Assembly: GCF_015265435.1 (NCBI RefSeq)
Contig: NZ_JABJWH010000005.1
Span: 272,637 to 336,636, forward strand
Source of the DNA: Alloalcanivorax profundimaris
Lineage (GTDB): Bacteria; Pseudomonadota; Gammaproteobacteria; Pseudomonadales; Alcanivoracaceae
Direction of reading: 5' to 3'
DNA: 64,000 bases
Within the stretch, counting starts at the first letter, position 1, and every line of letters starts with the position of its first letter. The translations under genes and the position numbers were made by a program. Below the pieces are notes generated by a model that saw nothing but the letters and a program-made list of their open reading frames with translations, was not told the DNA's origin and did no database searches. Below are positions 40,215 to 49,211 of this stretch, in pieces.

Positions 40215-40308
40215 CCGAGCAGGCTGCTAACCTTATTGTGGAGTGACCAGCTTGGCAAATAAGAAATGTCATTCCACTGGACAAACGGTCAATAATTGAG
40301 CGAAAACA

Positions 40309-41739
40309 TCACTGATTTCCCGTGGATTTGCTCAGTTTTTGAGCAACGATTGCCTGGTCCGATTCCTCCCTCATGTGCACGAAAGGCTCCAGAATGGTGT
40401 TTCCGCGCACCTGGGCCTTGATCACATGTAAAAAGGTGTAAGCCCCCAGTAATTTCCGGAACAGGAAGATGAATTCCTTGGGCGGCACGTCGAAATGCAC
40501 CGACAGAGCGGTGCGGCTGGCCCGGTTCATGACCCGGTTGGGCAGGTTGCTTTCCCCCCACAGGTACTCACCGCGTTCGTTGACCACCGACGGCGGCGGC
40601 GGGAAGCGGTCCGGGTCCTGCAGGGCTTCGATGGCCTCGAAGCACAGCGCCGCGAAGTCGTCCAGCAGGCGCTTGGGCACGTCGCCGGAGAGAAAGCCCA
40701 GGGCGCGCATGGCGCCCACCAGGCGATCGGTGTCGTGGTACCAGGCGGCGCGGATCATTTCCCGGCCCGGGCCCAGCACCTCATCGTCGAAATCACGGAT
40801 GGCGCCGAAATCCAGCAGCACGATCTGGTCGCGGCCGTCCTCCGCCACCCGCATCAGATAATTGCCGAAGTTGGGGTCGGTCTGCATCTTGTCCCACTCG
40901 AACACTTCCCGGCAGCACAGCTCCATGATCGCCCGGCCCAGGAAGTTGCGCCGCTCCTGGCTCAGTTCGGTCACCGAGGGATCGCTGATGTGCACGCCCT
41001 CTTCGTAGGACAGGCAAAGAATATTGTGGGTGGAGTAGTCGCCGAACACCTCCGGCACCACGAAACGGGGATCGTCCAGCAGCGCCTCGCGGAAGTGGCG
41101 GGTGGTGTGCGCCTCCAGATCGTAGTCCACCTCGCGGCCGAGCATGGCGCGCACCTCGTCCAGCCATTGATTGAACTGCTCGGTGATCGGCACCAGCCGG
41201 CTCAGCTTCAGCAGGCGCACCAGCGCGCGCATGTCGGAATCAATGGCGTCGGCGACGCCCGGGTACTGGATCTTGAGCACCAGCTCGCGGCCGTCGCTTT
41301 TGCGCCGGGCGCGGTGCACCTGCCCCAGGCTGGCGGCGCCCAGGGGTTCCGGGTCCACGTCCAGTTCGCTGAGTTTGACGGTGCCGAGCTGTTGTTTGAG
41401 GTGCTTCTCCACCGCCGGCCATTCCAGGGCGGTGGTGCTGTTTTCCAGGGTGTGCAGGGCGGCGGTGACTTCCTCGGGCAGGAAGTGTTCGCCGAACAGG
41501 GCCATCATCTGGCCGATCTTGACCACCGAGCCTTTCAGCTGGCCCAGTTCGTCGACCAGTTCCCGGGCCCGTTCGGACAGGTTCTCGCGGCGCCGGGCCT
41601 CGCGCTTGTCGGCGCTGGTGAACAGACCGCCGGCGCTGGTGGTAGCGTAACGGGCGCCGGCCAGGATGCCGGCCCGGGCCAGTGAGAAGCGGCGTTCCAG
41701 GGAGCCGGTTTTTACCCGTTTCACGGTCTTTCGTGCCAT
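40309..41739 (-). CDS. ABC1/UbiB-like atypical kinase (paralogue 2)
   Basis: 476 residues from the ATG at 41739, preceded by GAGG; the open frame begins at a TTG five codons earlier. The KxGQ motif is VVKIGQMMALFGEHFLPEE, with the alanine-rich loop as EPLGAASLGQVHRA, then QTDPNFGNYLM and VLLDFGAIRDFD. The variant TDPNFGNY and the lack of C-terminal membrane helices separate it from the first paralogue near 27-28.7 kb and place it closer to the ADCK/COQ8-like soluble group. Role probably in lipid or quinone metabolism; not established. Confidence 0.88.
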   Translation of the reverse strand: MARKTVKRVKTGSLERRFSLARAGILAGARYATTSAGGLFTSADKREARRRENLSERARELVDELGQLKGSVVKIGQMMALFGEHFLPEEVTAALHTLENSTTALEWPAVEKHLKQQLGTVKLSELDVDPEPLGAASLGQVHRARRKSDGRELVLKIQYPGVADAIDSDMRALVRLLKLSRLVPITEQFNQWLDEVRAMLGREVDYDLEAHTTRHFREALLDDPRFVVPEVFGDYSTHNILCLSYEEGVHISDPSVTELSQERRNFLGRAIMELCCREVFEWDKMQTDPNFGNYLMRVAEDGRDQIVLLDFGAIRDFDDEVLGPGREMIRAAWYHDTDRLVGAMRALGFLSGDVPKRLLDDFAALCFEAIEALQDPDRFPPPPSVVNERGEYLWGESNLPNRVMNRASRTALSVHFDVPPKEFIFLFRKLLGAYTFLHVIKAQVRGNTILEPFVHMREESDQAIVAQKLSKSTGNQ

Positions 41740-41825
41740 AGTGCCTCGCGCCAACGATGAACAGGGCGGGACGGCGGGGTCCCGAACGCCCCCGCATTCT
41801 ATCGTGGGAAGCGTGGAATACCTAC

Positions 41826-42623
41826 ATGGGGATCGATATGCAGACCACCTGGATTCTGCTGCGCGGTCTGGTCCGCGAGCAGGCCCATTGGGAGGGATTC
41901 GCCGAGCGGCTGGCCTCGGCCCTGGGCGACGGCCACCGGGTGCTGGCTCTGGACCTGCCCGGCAACGGCGTACTGCACCGGCGGCGCAGCCCGACCCGGG
42001 TGGCGGACATGGTGGAAGCGGCCCGGGACCAGCTGGCGACCCTGCAGGTGGCGGGCCCGGTGCGGCTGGTGGCCCTGTCCCTGGGCGGCATGGTGGCGAT
42101 GGACTGGTTGCGCCGCCACCCGGAGCAGGTCGCCGCCGCCGCTCTGATCAACTCCAGCGCGGCGCCGTTCAGCCCGTTCTGGCGCCGGCTGCGCCCGCGC
42201 AACTACGGCCGCATTCTGTGCCAGGGCCTGCTCGGTCGCGACCGCCTGGCCCGGGAGCGGATGATCCTCGACATCACCACCAACCATCTGTCGCCGGCGC
42301 GCCGGGACGAGATCGCCCGCCGTTTCCTGGCGGTGGATCGGGCGCGGCCGGTGTCCGCCGCCAATACCGTGCGCCAGCTGTGGGCGGCGGCCCGTTTCCG
42401 GGCGCCGCCGGCGCTGCCCCCGACGCGGCCGGTGCTGGTAATCAACGGCGCCGGCGACCGCCTGGTGCACCCGGACTGTTCCCGGACCCTGGCGCGGGCC
42501 TGGGGGCGGTCCCTGGCGGTGCACCCGGACGGCGGCCACGATCTGTCCCTGGACGCCCCGGCCTGGCTGGCCGACACCCTGCGCGACTGGTGGCGGGACG
42601 ATCAGGCGTCGTCGCCGCGCTGA
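41826..42623 (+). CDS. Alpha/beta-fold hydrolase
   Basis: 265 residues from the ATG at 41826; an ATG at 41838 with GGGGA upstream is equally likely. Core motifs: RGLVREQAHWEGF (oxyanion region), nucleophile in LVALSLGGM, a possible acid in INGAGDRLVHP and base in PDGGHDLSLDAPAWL. Similar to small esterases and BioH/MenH-like proteins. The substrate is unknown. It is divergent from the ABC1 kinase with about 85 bp between. Confidence 0.82.
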   Translation: MGIDMQTTWILLRGLVREQAHWEGFAERLASALGDGHRVLALDLPGNGVLHRRRSPTRVADMVEAARDQLATLQVAGPVRLVALSLGGMVAMDWLRRHPEQVAAAALINSSAAPFSPFWRRLRPRNYGRILCQGLLGRDRLARERMILDITTNHLSPARRDEIARRFLAVDRARPVSAANTVRQLWAAARFRAPPALPPTRPVLVINGAGDRLVHPDCSRTLARAWGRSLAVHPDGGHDLSLDAPAWLADTLRDWWRDDQASSPR

Positions 42624-42656
42624 CGCATGCGCCCCGGTAGCCGGGGGCGCCGGACC

Positions 42657-42685
42657 TTGACCGCCGCCGGTGTCGGTTCTAGCGT
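42657..42685 (+). promoter_or_regulatory. Candidate promoter of the DUF2236 gene
   Basis: TTGACC and TAGCGT with a 17-bp spacer, about 50 bp before the start at 42735. The -35 is good, the -10 poor. Confidence 0.35.
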
Positions 42686-42734
42686 GTACAGAACCCGCCG
42701 GTTCCGAGGCGGTTCCGGTATCAGGAGAACAATC

Positions 42735-43877
42735 ATGGCCACGCCCACCGAACTGGCCCGTTTGCGGGCCGGCCCGGCCACGCCCCGGGAGCAGATCTGG
42801 TTCGACCGCTATTCCCATGCCCGGCTGGAAAGCTGGCGCCGGGTGCAGGACCCGCTGGCGGATCGCTGCCTGGCGGACATTCCGTTCCGCCGGCCCTCCG
42901 GGCTGCTCGACGAAGTGGAGCGCCGGGCCCGGGAGGAGGGCGGGGTGTACCAGGACTTCCTGGATCACTGCTTCACGGTGCCCGGCTGGGTGGATTTCGA
43001 GACCATGGAACTGGGGCGGCGCATGTACCGTCGCCACGGCGCCCTGCAGGGGCTGGTGCTGATGTGCTCGAGCCTGGTGGAGGGCTATGCCCATAACAAG
43101 CCGTCCCAGGTGCTGGTGGCCACCGGGCGGTTGCAGAAGGACGTGTCCCGGCGCATCTACGAGACCGGCCAGATGCTGCACAACATCGCCGCCCCGGAGG
43201 GGCTGCGCCCCGGCGGGCTGGGGCACCGCACGGTGATGGAGGTGCGGCTGCTGCACGCGGCGGTGCGCCGCTTCCTGGCCGAGCGCGGCGACTGGGACGA
43301 AGCCCGCTACGACCGGCCCATCAACCAGGAGGACATGGCCGGCACGGTGCTGGAGTTCGACTACATGGTGGTGCGCGGGCTCAAGCGGATGGGCTTGTAC
43401 ATCAGCCGCGAGGAACACGAGGCGATGCACTACTTCTGGCGCTACGCCGGCTATTTGCTGGGCGTGGACGAGGCGCTGCTCACCACCACCCTGGAGGAAC
43501 AGGAAGTCCTGGCGCTACAGCTCACTTCCCATCTTTACGACCCCACCGGCGACAGCGAGGCGCTGGCCAAGGCGCTGCTGCGCGACATGAGCAACAAGCC
43601 GCCGTTTCATTTGCCCTATGACGTACTGGTGGCGATCAGCCGCTTCCTGATCGGCGACGCCATGGCGGACGACCTCAACCTGCACAGCCGGGTGTCCTCG
43701 GCGGCGGCGGTGCGTTTGGCGCGCACCGTCCTGGGCGCCGCCAGCCTCGGCCAGCGGTTGCTTCCGGATCCGGCCAAGCGGCGTCTGGAGGATTTCAATC
43801 ACGGCCTGGGCCGGCGCACCCTCAAGGTGGGGCTGGGCGGTGATCCGGCCCGCTGGGGGTTCAAGGCCCTGGCCTGA
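42735..43877 (+). CDS. DUF2236 / MpaB-like oxygenase domain protein
   Basis: 380 residues from the ATG at 42735, with AGGAG seven bases upstream; the open frame extends 36 codons further without support. It is all alpha-helical and belongs to the DUF2236 (latex-clearing/MpaB-like) group: LVLMCSSLVEGYAHNKPSQVLVATGRL and RTVMEVRLLHAAVRRFL supply candidate haem-ligand histidines, and later EHEAMHYFWRYAGYLLGV. Relatives include the haem b oxygenase Lcp, which cleaves rubber. A role in oxidising an aliphatic substrate is plausible, not shown. The stop lies 15 bases from the convergent prc stop. Confidence 0.8.
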   Translation: MATPTELARLRAGPATPREQIWFDRYSHARLESWRRVQDPLADRCLADIPFRRPSGLLDEVERRAREEGGVYQDFLDHCFTVPGWVDFETMELGRRMYRRHGALQGLVLMCSSLVEGYAHNKPSQVLVATGRLQKDVSRRIYETGQMLHNIAAPEGLRPGGLGHRTVMEVRLLHAAVRRFLAERGDWDEARYDRPINQEDMAGTVLEFDYMVVRGLKRMGLYISREEHEAMHYFWRYAGYLLGVDEALLTTTLEEQEVLALQLTSHLYDPTGDSEALAKALLRDMSNKPPFHLPYDVLVAISRFLIGDAMADDLNLHSRVSSAAAVRLARTVLGAASLGQRLLPDPAKRRLEDFNHGLGRRTLKVGLGGDPARWGFKALA

Positions 43878-43892
43878 ACCAGGGCCGTCGTC

Positions 43893-46004
43893 TCAGGAGT
43901 CCTTGTTGCCGGCGACCCGCTGCTCGCGCAGCAGGCCCACCATGTCGGCCAGGATACGGCCGGTTTCGCGCAGGTAGGGGTCCTCGTCCATGGGTTCCTC
44001 GTTGGCCTCCGGATCCAGGGCGCGCTGCTCCTCCAGCTTGCGCAGGTCCTCCATCTTGTCGATGGGCTCCTCGCCGCGATGCTTGCGCAGGGTGTTCTCG
44101 ATGGCCAGGCGCTGGTCATCGAAATCGTGCTGCCAGGCCTGGCGCCGCTCCGCGTTCAGGGACAGTTCGTGGCGCTCGTTGGCGCGCCGCAGCAGCCCGC
44201 GCAGCTTCTCCACGTAGACGAACTCGGGGTCGCTCTGGATGCGCTCGTCGTGGCGCTCGCGCAGCGCCGGCAGCAGCGGCACCAGATCCTGGTAGCGCTG
44301 GTAGTCCGCCGGTTTGATCTCGTCCCAGGGCATGGCGTTGGGCAGGCTGCTTTCGCCTACTTCTTCCTTGTCGATCAGAGACGGCATGTTGACGTCCGGC
44401 ACGATGCCCAGGTTCTGGTTGCTGGAGCCGGAGACCCGGTAGAACTTGGCGTTGGTCATCTTCAGCTTGCCGTGGTTCAGATCCAGCAGGGTCTGCACGG
44501 TGCCCTTGCCGTAGGTCTGGTCGCCGACGATCAGGGCGCGGCCGTAGTCCTGCATGGCGCCGGCGAAAATCTCCGAGGCCGAGGCGCTGTAACGGTTCAC
44601 CAGCACCGCCATGGGGCCGGCGTAGAGCATGCCGGGATACTGATCGTTCTCGACGCTGACGCGGCCGCCGGCCTCGCGCACCTGCACGGTGGGGCCGCGG
44701 TTGATGAACAGGCTGACCAGCTTGTTCACTTCCAGCAGGGAGCCGCCGCCGTTGTTGCGCAGGTCGATCACAAGGCCGTCCACGTTTTCCTTGCGCAGCT
44801 CCACCAGCAACTCCGCCACGTCCCGGGTGGTGCTGGTGTAGTTGGGATCGCCCCGGTGGAAGGCGTTGAAGTCCATGTAGAAGGCGGGAATCTCGATCAC
44901 GCCGAGTTTGACGGTGTCACCGCCGTGGTCGAATTCGATCACTTCCTTCTTGGCGGCCTGTTCCTCGAGCACCACCTTGTTGCGGGTGATGGCGATGGTG
45001 CGGGTGTCGTGCTCGCTGGCGCTGCCGGCGGGAATCACCTCCAGGCGCACCTCGGAGTCCTTGGGCCCGCGGATCATGTCCACCACCTCGTCCAGGCGCA
45101 TGCCGATCACGTTGACCATGTCGTCGTCGCCCTGGGCCACCGCCACGATGCGGTCGGCGGGCTTGAGCTGGCCGTGCTTGGCGGCGGGGCCGCCGGGCAC
45201 CAGGCGCACCACCTTGGTGTAGCCGTCCTCGTACTGCAGCACCGCGCCGATGCCTTCCAGGGAACGGCTCATGCTGATGTCGAAGTTCTCGGAATTGTGC
45301 GGCGTGAAGTAATTGGTGTGCGGGTCGAAGGACTGCGCCAGGGCGTTCATGTAGGTCTGGAACACGTCCTCGGCGGTGTTCTGGCGCACCCGGTTGAGCT
45401 GGCTTTCATAGCGGTTGGCGAGGCGCTCCTGGATGGCCTCGTCCTCGGTGCCGTTGAGGCGCATGGAAAGCACCGCGTTCTTCAGCTGGCGGCGCCAGAT
45501 CGCATCCAGGGCGGCTTCGTCGGCGGCCCAGTCCGCTTCGCCGCGGTCCACCAGCACGTCTTCCTCGCCGTCGAAGGACCAGTCGTCGAAGCCCGCCTCG
45601 ATGTCCGCCAGGATTTCCGTCAGGCGCGCTTCCAGCCGTGTCTGGAAGCGGTTGAAGATGGTGTAGCCCGCTTCCAGTTCGCCGTCGCCGAGCTGATCGT
45701 CGAGCTGGTCACGGTAGACCTGGAAATCGTCGATGTCCTGGCGGGTGAAGTACAGCCGGTTGGGGTCCAGGTCCTTGAGGTACTGTTCGAGCACCCGGGC
45801 GGACAGGTCGTCGTCGAACTTGAGCCGGCGATAGTGCAGGTCGAGCCGGTCGACGATTTCCTCGGCGGCTTCCCGGTGCACGGCCTCGGGCTTGAGCGTT
45901 CCCTGGATCTCGGGCCCGGCCTTGAGGTCGCCGCCCACCTTGAGGGCGCCGCCCAGCAACAGGGCCGCGAGAAACACGCCTAACAGCTTTCGGAATACGG
46001 ACAT
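43893..46004 (-). CDS. prc: Carboxy-terminal (tail-specific) protease Prc
   Basis: 703 residues from the ATG at 46004; the open frame upstream is out-of-frame sequence of the divergent gene. The signal sequence is MSVFRKLLGVFLAALLLGG. Layout: N-terminal helical domain, PDZ domain (VLQYEDGYTKVVRLVPGGPA), S41 protease with S475 and K500 (NRYSASASEIF...GKGTVQ), and a long C-terminal DUF3340-type region. Prc degrades periplasmic proteins from exposed nonpolar C-termini and, with NlpI where present, trims endopeptidases such as MepS. Confidence 0.95.
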   Translation of the reverse strand: MSVFRKLLGVFLAALLLGGALKVGGDLKAGPEIQGTLKPEAVHREAAEEIVDRLDLHYRRLKFDDDLSARVLEQYLKDLDPNRLYFTRQDIDDFQVYRDQLDDQLGDGELEAGYTIFNRFQTRLEARLTEILADIEAGFDDWSFDGEEDVLVDRGEADWAADEAALDAIWRRQLKNAVLSMRLNGTEDEAIQERLANRYESQLNRVRQNTAEDVFQTYMNALAQSFDPHTNYFTPHNSENFDISMSRSLEGIGAVLQYEDGYTKVVRLVPGGPAAKHGQLKPADRIVAVAQGDDDMVNVIGMRLDEVVDMIRGPKDSEVRLEVIPAGSASEHDTRTIAITRNKVVLEEQAAKKEVIEFDHGGDTVKLGVIEIPAFYMDFNAFHRGDPNYTSTTRDVAELLVELRKENVDGLVIDLRNNGGGSLLEVNKLVSLFINRGPTVQVREAGGRVSVENDQYPGMLYAGPMAVLVNRYSASASEIFAGAMQDYGRALIVGDQTYGKGTVQTLLDLNHGKLKMTNAKFYRVSGSSNQNLGIVPDVNMPSLIDKEEVGESSLPNAMPWDEIKPADYQRYQDLVPLLPALRERHDERIQSDPEFVYVEKLRGLLRRANERHELSLNAERRQAWQHDFDDQRLAIENTLRKHRGEEPIDKMEDLRKLEEQRALDPEANEEPMDEDPYLRETGRILADMVGLLREQRVAGNKDS

Positions 46005-46146
46005 GGGCGAACTCGGTTGTGTTTGGATCAAAGATTTTGCCCCAGTATAAGGGAATCGGCGGCCACGCACAGGGGGCGTGGCCATAGGCAAGCGCCGCCA
46101 CCCGCGACATACTGTGCCCTTTGCCAGCCATGGGATCGCGACCGCC

Positions 46147-47370
46147 GTGCATCGTTTGTTCACCGGGTTTTTTCTGATCGGCATTCTGGGCGCTCTGGGC
46201 CAGCTTCTGACCGGGGACCTGGAGGCCCCGGCCCGGGTGGTGGCGGCGCTCTGGGAAGCCGCTGATCTGGCGGTGGAGGTGAGCCTGGGGCTGATCGGCG
46301 TGCTTGCTCTGTGGAGCGGCCTGTTCCGGCTCGCCGAGGAAAGCCGCCTGGCGGACCGGCTGGCCGGCGCGGTGCGGCCGCTGCTGGCGCGGCTGATGCC
46401 CTCCCTGCGCCGTGACCCGGGCGCCGGCGCGGCGGTGTCCATGAACCTGGCCGCCAACATGCTGGGCCTGGACAACGCCGCCACCCCGCTGGGGCTGAAG
46501 GCCATGGAGGCCCTGCAGGCCCATAACCCGGAACCGCGCCGGGCCACCGACAGCCAGATCATGTTCCTGGTGCTCAATACCTCCTCGGTGACCCTGGTGC
46601 CGGTGACGGTGCTGCTCTACCGCGCCCAGCAGGGCGCCGCCGACCCGGCGGCGGTGTATCTGCCCATGCTCATGGCCACCACCGTGTCCACCTTCGTGGG
46701 CGTGGCGCTCACCGCCCGGGTGCAGCGCATTCCGTTGCGCGATCCGTTGCTGCTGACCGTGGCGGCGGCCTGGCTGGCGCTGCTCGGTCTGCTCGCCCTG
46801 GGCATCTGGCTGGCGCCGCCGGCGCTCGGTTCGACCCTGTCCGGGCTGATTGGCAACGGCATTCTGCTGGCGGTGATCGGCGCCTTTTTCTGGGCCGCCT
46901 GGCGGGCCCGGGTGGACAGCTACGATTGCTTCGTGGAGGGCGCCAAGGAGGGCTTCCATCTGGCGGTGAAGCTGATTCCCTACCTGGTGGCGATGCTCGC
47001 CGCCATCGCCATGCTGCGCGCCAGCGGCGCCCTGGAACTGTTCCTCGACGGCATCCGCCATGGGGCGGCGGCGCTGGGCTGGGACACCCGCTTCGTGGAC
47101 GCCTTGCCGGTGGCGATTCTCAAGCCGCTGAGCGGCTCCGGGGCGCGGGCGGCGATGCTGGACGTGATGCAGAGCCAGGGGGTGGATTCCCTGGCCGGCA
47201 AGATGGCGGCGGTGATGCAGGGCTCCACGGAGACCACCTTCTACGTGCTGGCGGTGTATTTCGGCAGCGTCGGGATTCGGGATATGCGGTACGCGTTGTG
47301 GTGTGGGTTGGGGGCGGATGTGGCCGGGTTGGTGGCGGCGATCGGGTTGAGTTATCTGTTTTTCGGTTGA
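46147..47370 (+). CDS. Fused SpmA-SpmB-like membrane protein (nucleoside-recognition/Gate domains)
   Basis: 407 residues if translation starts at the GTG at 46147 (HRLFTGFFLIGILGALGQLL); an ATG at 46078 adds 23 weakly conserved residues. The first half is SpmA-like (SMNLAANMLGLDNAATPLG, FLVLNTSSVTLVPVTV) and the second SpmB-like (PYLVAMLAAIAMLRASGALE, LKPLSGSGARA, GSTETTFYVLAVYFGS). In Bacillus these are two spore-maturation proteins; single-chain versions are common in Gram-negatives that never sporulate, with no known function. Divergent from prc. Confidence 0.85.
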   Translation: MHRLFTGFFLIGILGALGQLLTGDLEAPARVVAALWEAADLAVEVSLGLIGVLALWSGLFRLAEESRLADRLAGAVRPLLARLMPSLRRDPGAGAAVSMNLAANMLGLDNAATPLGLKAMEALQAHNPEPRRATDSQIMFLVLNTSSVTLVPVTVLLYRAQQGAADPAAVYLPMLMATTVSTFVGVALTARVQRIPLRDPLLLTVAAAWLALLGLLALGIWLAPPALGSTLSGLIGNGILLAVIGAFFWAAWRARVDSYDCFVEGAKEGFHLAVKLIPYLVAMLAAIAMLRASGALELFLDGIRHGAAALGWDTRFVDALPVAILKPLSGSGARAAMLDVMQSQGVDSLAGKMAAVMQGSTETTFYVLAVYFGSVGIRDMRYALWCGLGADVAGLVAAIGLSYLFFG

Positions 47371-47429
47371 TCTCGGTATTTTTCTAGCGGCGATGGGCGG
47401 TATGGATCGGTTGAATCTCCATCGTGGCC

Positions 47430-47538
47430 GCGTCTCGTCGTGGTCCCCCTTCCGGGAACGCCGTGAACCCGTCCATGGGGGCTCCCGGTCAAACATCCTG
47501 TTTGACAGGGTCCCGGAAGGGGGACCACGACGAGACGC
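47430..47538. repeat. Large hairpin repeat, copy B (109 nt)
   Basis: Same geometry as the copy at 33730-33838: perfect 28-bp arms (47430-47457 with 47511-47538) and a 53-nt core that differs at only two positions. The arms differ from copy A at five positions and each change is matched in the other arm. It lies between the convergent genes spmAB-like and alkB. Confidence 0.9.
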
Positions 47539-47573
47539 TTCGAGGTAGCGTCACCCGCGGCTTCGTAGGGGAG

Positions 47574-48197
47574 TTAGCGGGGGATGATTTCCCGGAAGGT
47601 GAGGTTGAGGCGGGGGGCCTGGACGCGGCGGCGGCGGGGCAGGGCGTGCTCGAAGTAGTGCTGGGTTTCCGGGGACATCACCAGCAGGTCGTCGTGGCGC
47701 AGGGTCAGGGCGTGGCATTGCCGGTGTTCGCCGTGGCGGCGGAAGGCGAAGTCGCGGCTGGCGCCCAGGTTGTAGGAGAGCACCCAGGGCGCGGGGCCCA
47801 GTTCCGGTTCGTTGTCGCGGTGCCAGCCCATGGTGTCGTCGCCGTCGCGGTAGAGATTGGCGAGCACGCCGTTGGGCTCGCGGCCGGTGAGGGCGCGGAG
47901 GCGCGCGCGCAGGGGCGCCAGGGCGTCGGGCCAGCCGCGGCCTTGGTGCGCCAGGCCGGAGTAGCGGTAGCGCACGCCGGTGTCGGCCAGCCAGCAGGTG
48001 CGGCGCGGTACCGGGTGTTCACGGCCAAATACACGTACCGTGGGAGACTCCCAGGGCAATTCGTTACAAAGCGTGTGGAACAGTGGCGTGGCTTGTTCGC
48101 CGAGAACCCCGGTGAAAAGCCACAGGCGAGCGCCATGGCCGAGCTCCGTGGGGGCCGGCCAGGCGGGCGGGCATGCTAGGGTGGAGTTGACACTCAT
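47574..48197 (-). CDS. alkB: AlkB-like 2-oxoglutarate/Fe(II) dioxygenase (alkylation repair)
   Basis: 207 residues. Iron ligands H126 and D128 (TMGWHRDNEPELG) and H184; the 2-oxoglutarate arginine motif is RLNLTFR (R196, R202). The block NLYRDGDDTMGWHRD is closer to ALKBH2/3-type bacterial proteins than to E. coli AlkB. The family removes methyl groups from N1-A and N3-C in DNA and RNA by oxidation. The start ATG lies inside the putative corA promoter of the divergent gene. Confidence 0.92.
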   Translation of the reverse strand: MSVNSTLACPPAWPAPTELGHGARLWLFTGVLGEQATPLFHTLCNELPWESPTVRVFGREHPVPRRTCWLADTGVRYRYSGLAHQGRGWPDALAPLRARLRALTGREPNGVLANLYRDGDDTMGWHRDNEPELGPAPWVLSYNLGASRDFAFRRHGEHRQCHALTLRHDDLLVMSPETQHYFEHALPRRRRVQAPRLNLTFREIIPR

Positions 48198-48215
48198 GAC
48201 GTGCTGCTCTATCTA
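48187..48215 (+). promoter_or_regulatory. Sigma-70-like promoter of corA
   Basis: Consensus -35 TTGACA (48187-48192), exactly 17 bp, then TATCTA (48210-48215), about 41 bp before the corA start. It overlaps the first codons of alkB on the other strand. Confidence 0.65.
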
Positions 48216-48255
48216 ACCGCTGTCAACGTCATCCGATCGTTTCCGGGAGTCTAAC

Positions 48256-49206
48256 ATGCTGCACGTCTACGACATCGAGAACGGCGTTCTCCGCGAGCGC
48301 GACGTGGCCGATCTGACGCCCACCACCTCCGACGCGGCGAGCTGGATCGACATGGTCGACGCCACCGACGAGGAGCGCCAGCAGGTGCAGCATCTGTTCC
48401 GCCAGGCGCTGCCGGACTCCGACGACGTGGAGGAGATCGAGTCCTCGGCGCGTTTCTTCAACGACGAGCACGGCCTGCACGTGCACTCGCTGTTCGTCTA
48501 TCAGGCGGAGGGCCGCCATCGCACCGCCACCGTGGCCTTTGTGCTGCAGCCCGGCCGCCTGCTCACCTTCCGCGATTCCCGGCTGCCGGATTTCCGCCTT
48601 ATGCGGTTGCGCGTGCGGCGCGGCTGGGTGCGGGTCCAGGAGCCGCTGGATATTCTGCTCAATATTCTGGAGCAGAAAACCGAGAACCTGGCGGACACCC
48701 TGGAGGACATCCATCGGGACCTGGAGGACGTGAGCTATCTGGTGCTGGAGGATGAAGAGGCGGAACTGGAGGACGGCATCGAGAAGCTGGCGCACCTGGA
48801 GGACAGCAACGGCAAGGTGCGGCTGTGTCTGATGGACACCCAGCGTTCGATCTCCTTCATTCAGCGCTACGTGCGCGCCGACAAGGACCGCCGCCGGACC
48901 TGCTCGGAAATCCAGCACGACCTGGATACCCTGATGTCCCACGCCACCTTCCTGTTCGAGAAGATAAACTTCCTGATGGACTCCACCCAGGGCTTCATCA
49001 ACATCGAGCAGAACCAGATCATCAAGATCTTTTCCATCGCCGCGGTGGTGTTCCTGCCGCCCACCATGATCGCCAGCATCTACGGCATGAACTTCGATGT
49101 CATGCCGGAGCTGGAGTGGGCGTTCGGCTACCCGATGGTGATCGGCCTGATGATCCTGTCCGGCATCGCCCCGTACTGGTACTTCAAGCGCAAGGGCTGG
49201 CTGTGA
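48256..49206 (+). CDS. corA: Magnesium/cobalt transporter CorA
   Basis: 316 residues. A large N-terminal cytoplasmic domain, a long stalk helix and two C-terminal membrane helices; the selectivity motif YGMNFDVMPELEW is intact. The C-terminus YFKRKGWL is typical of CorA. It imports Mg2+ (also Co2+ and Ni2+) as a pentamer. Good promoter upstream; a repeat cluster directly downstream. Confidence 0.95.
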   Translation: MLHVYDIENGVLRERDVADLTPTTSDAASWIDMVDATDEERQQVQHLFRQALPDSDDVEEIESSARFFNDEHGLHVHSLFVYQAEGRHRTATVAFVLQPGRLLTFRDSRLPDFRLMRLRVRRGWVRVQEPLDILLNILEQKTENLADTLEDIHRDLEDVSYLVLEDEEAELEDGIEKLAHLEDSNGKVRLCLMDTQRSISFIQRYVRADKDRRRTCSEIQHDLDTLMSHATFLFEKINFLMDSTQGFINIEQNQIIKIFSIAAVVFLPPTMIASIYGMNFDVMPELEWAFGYPMVIGLMILSGIAPYWYFKRKGWL

Positions 49207-49211
49207 AAGGC

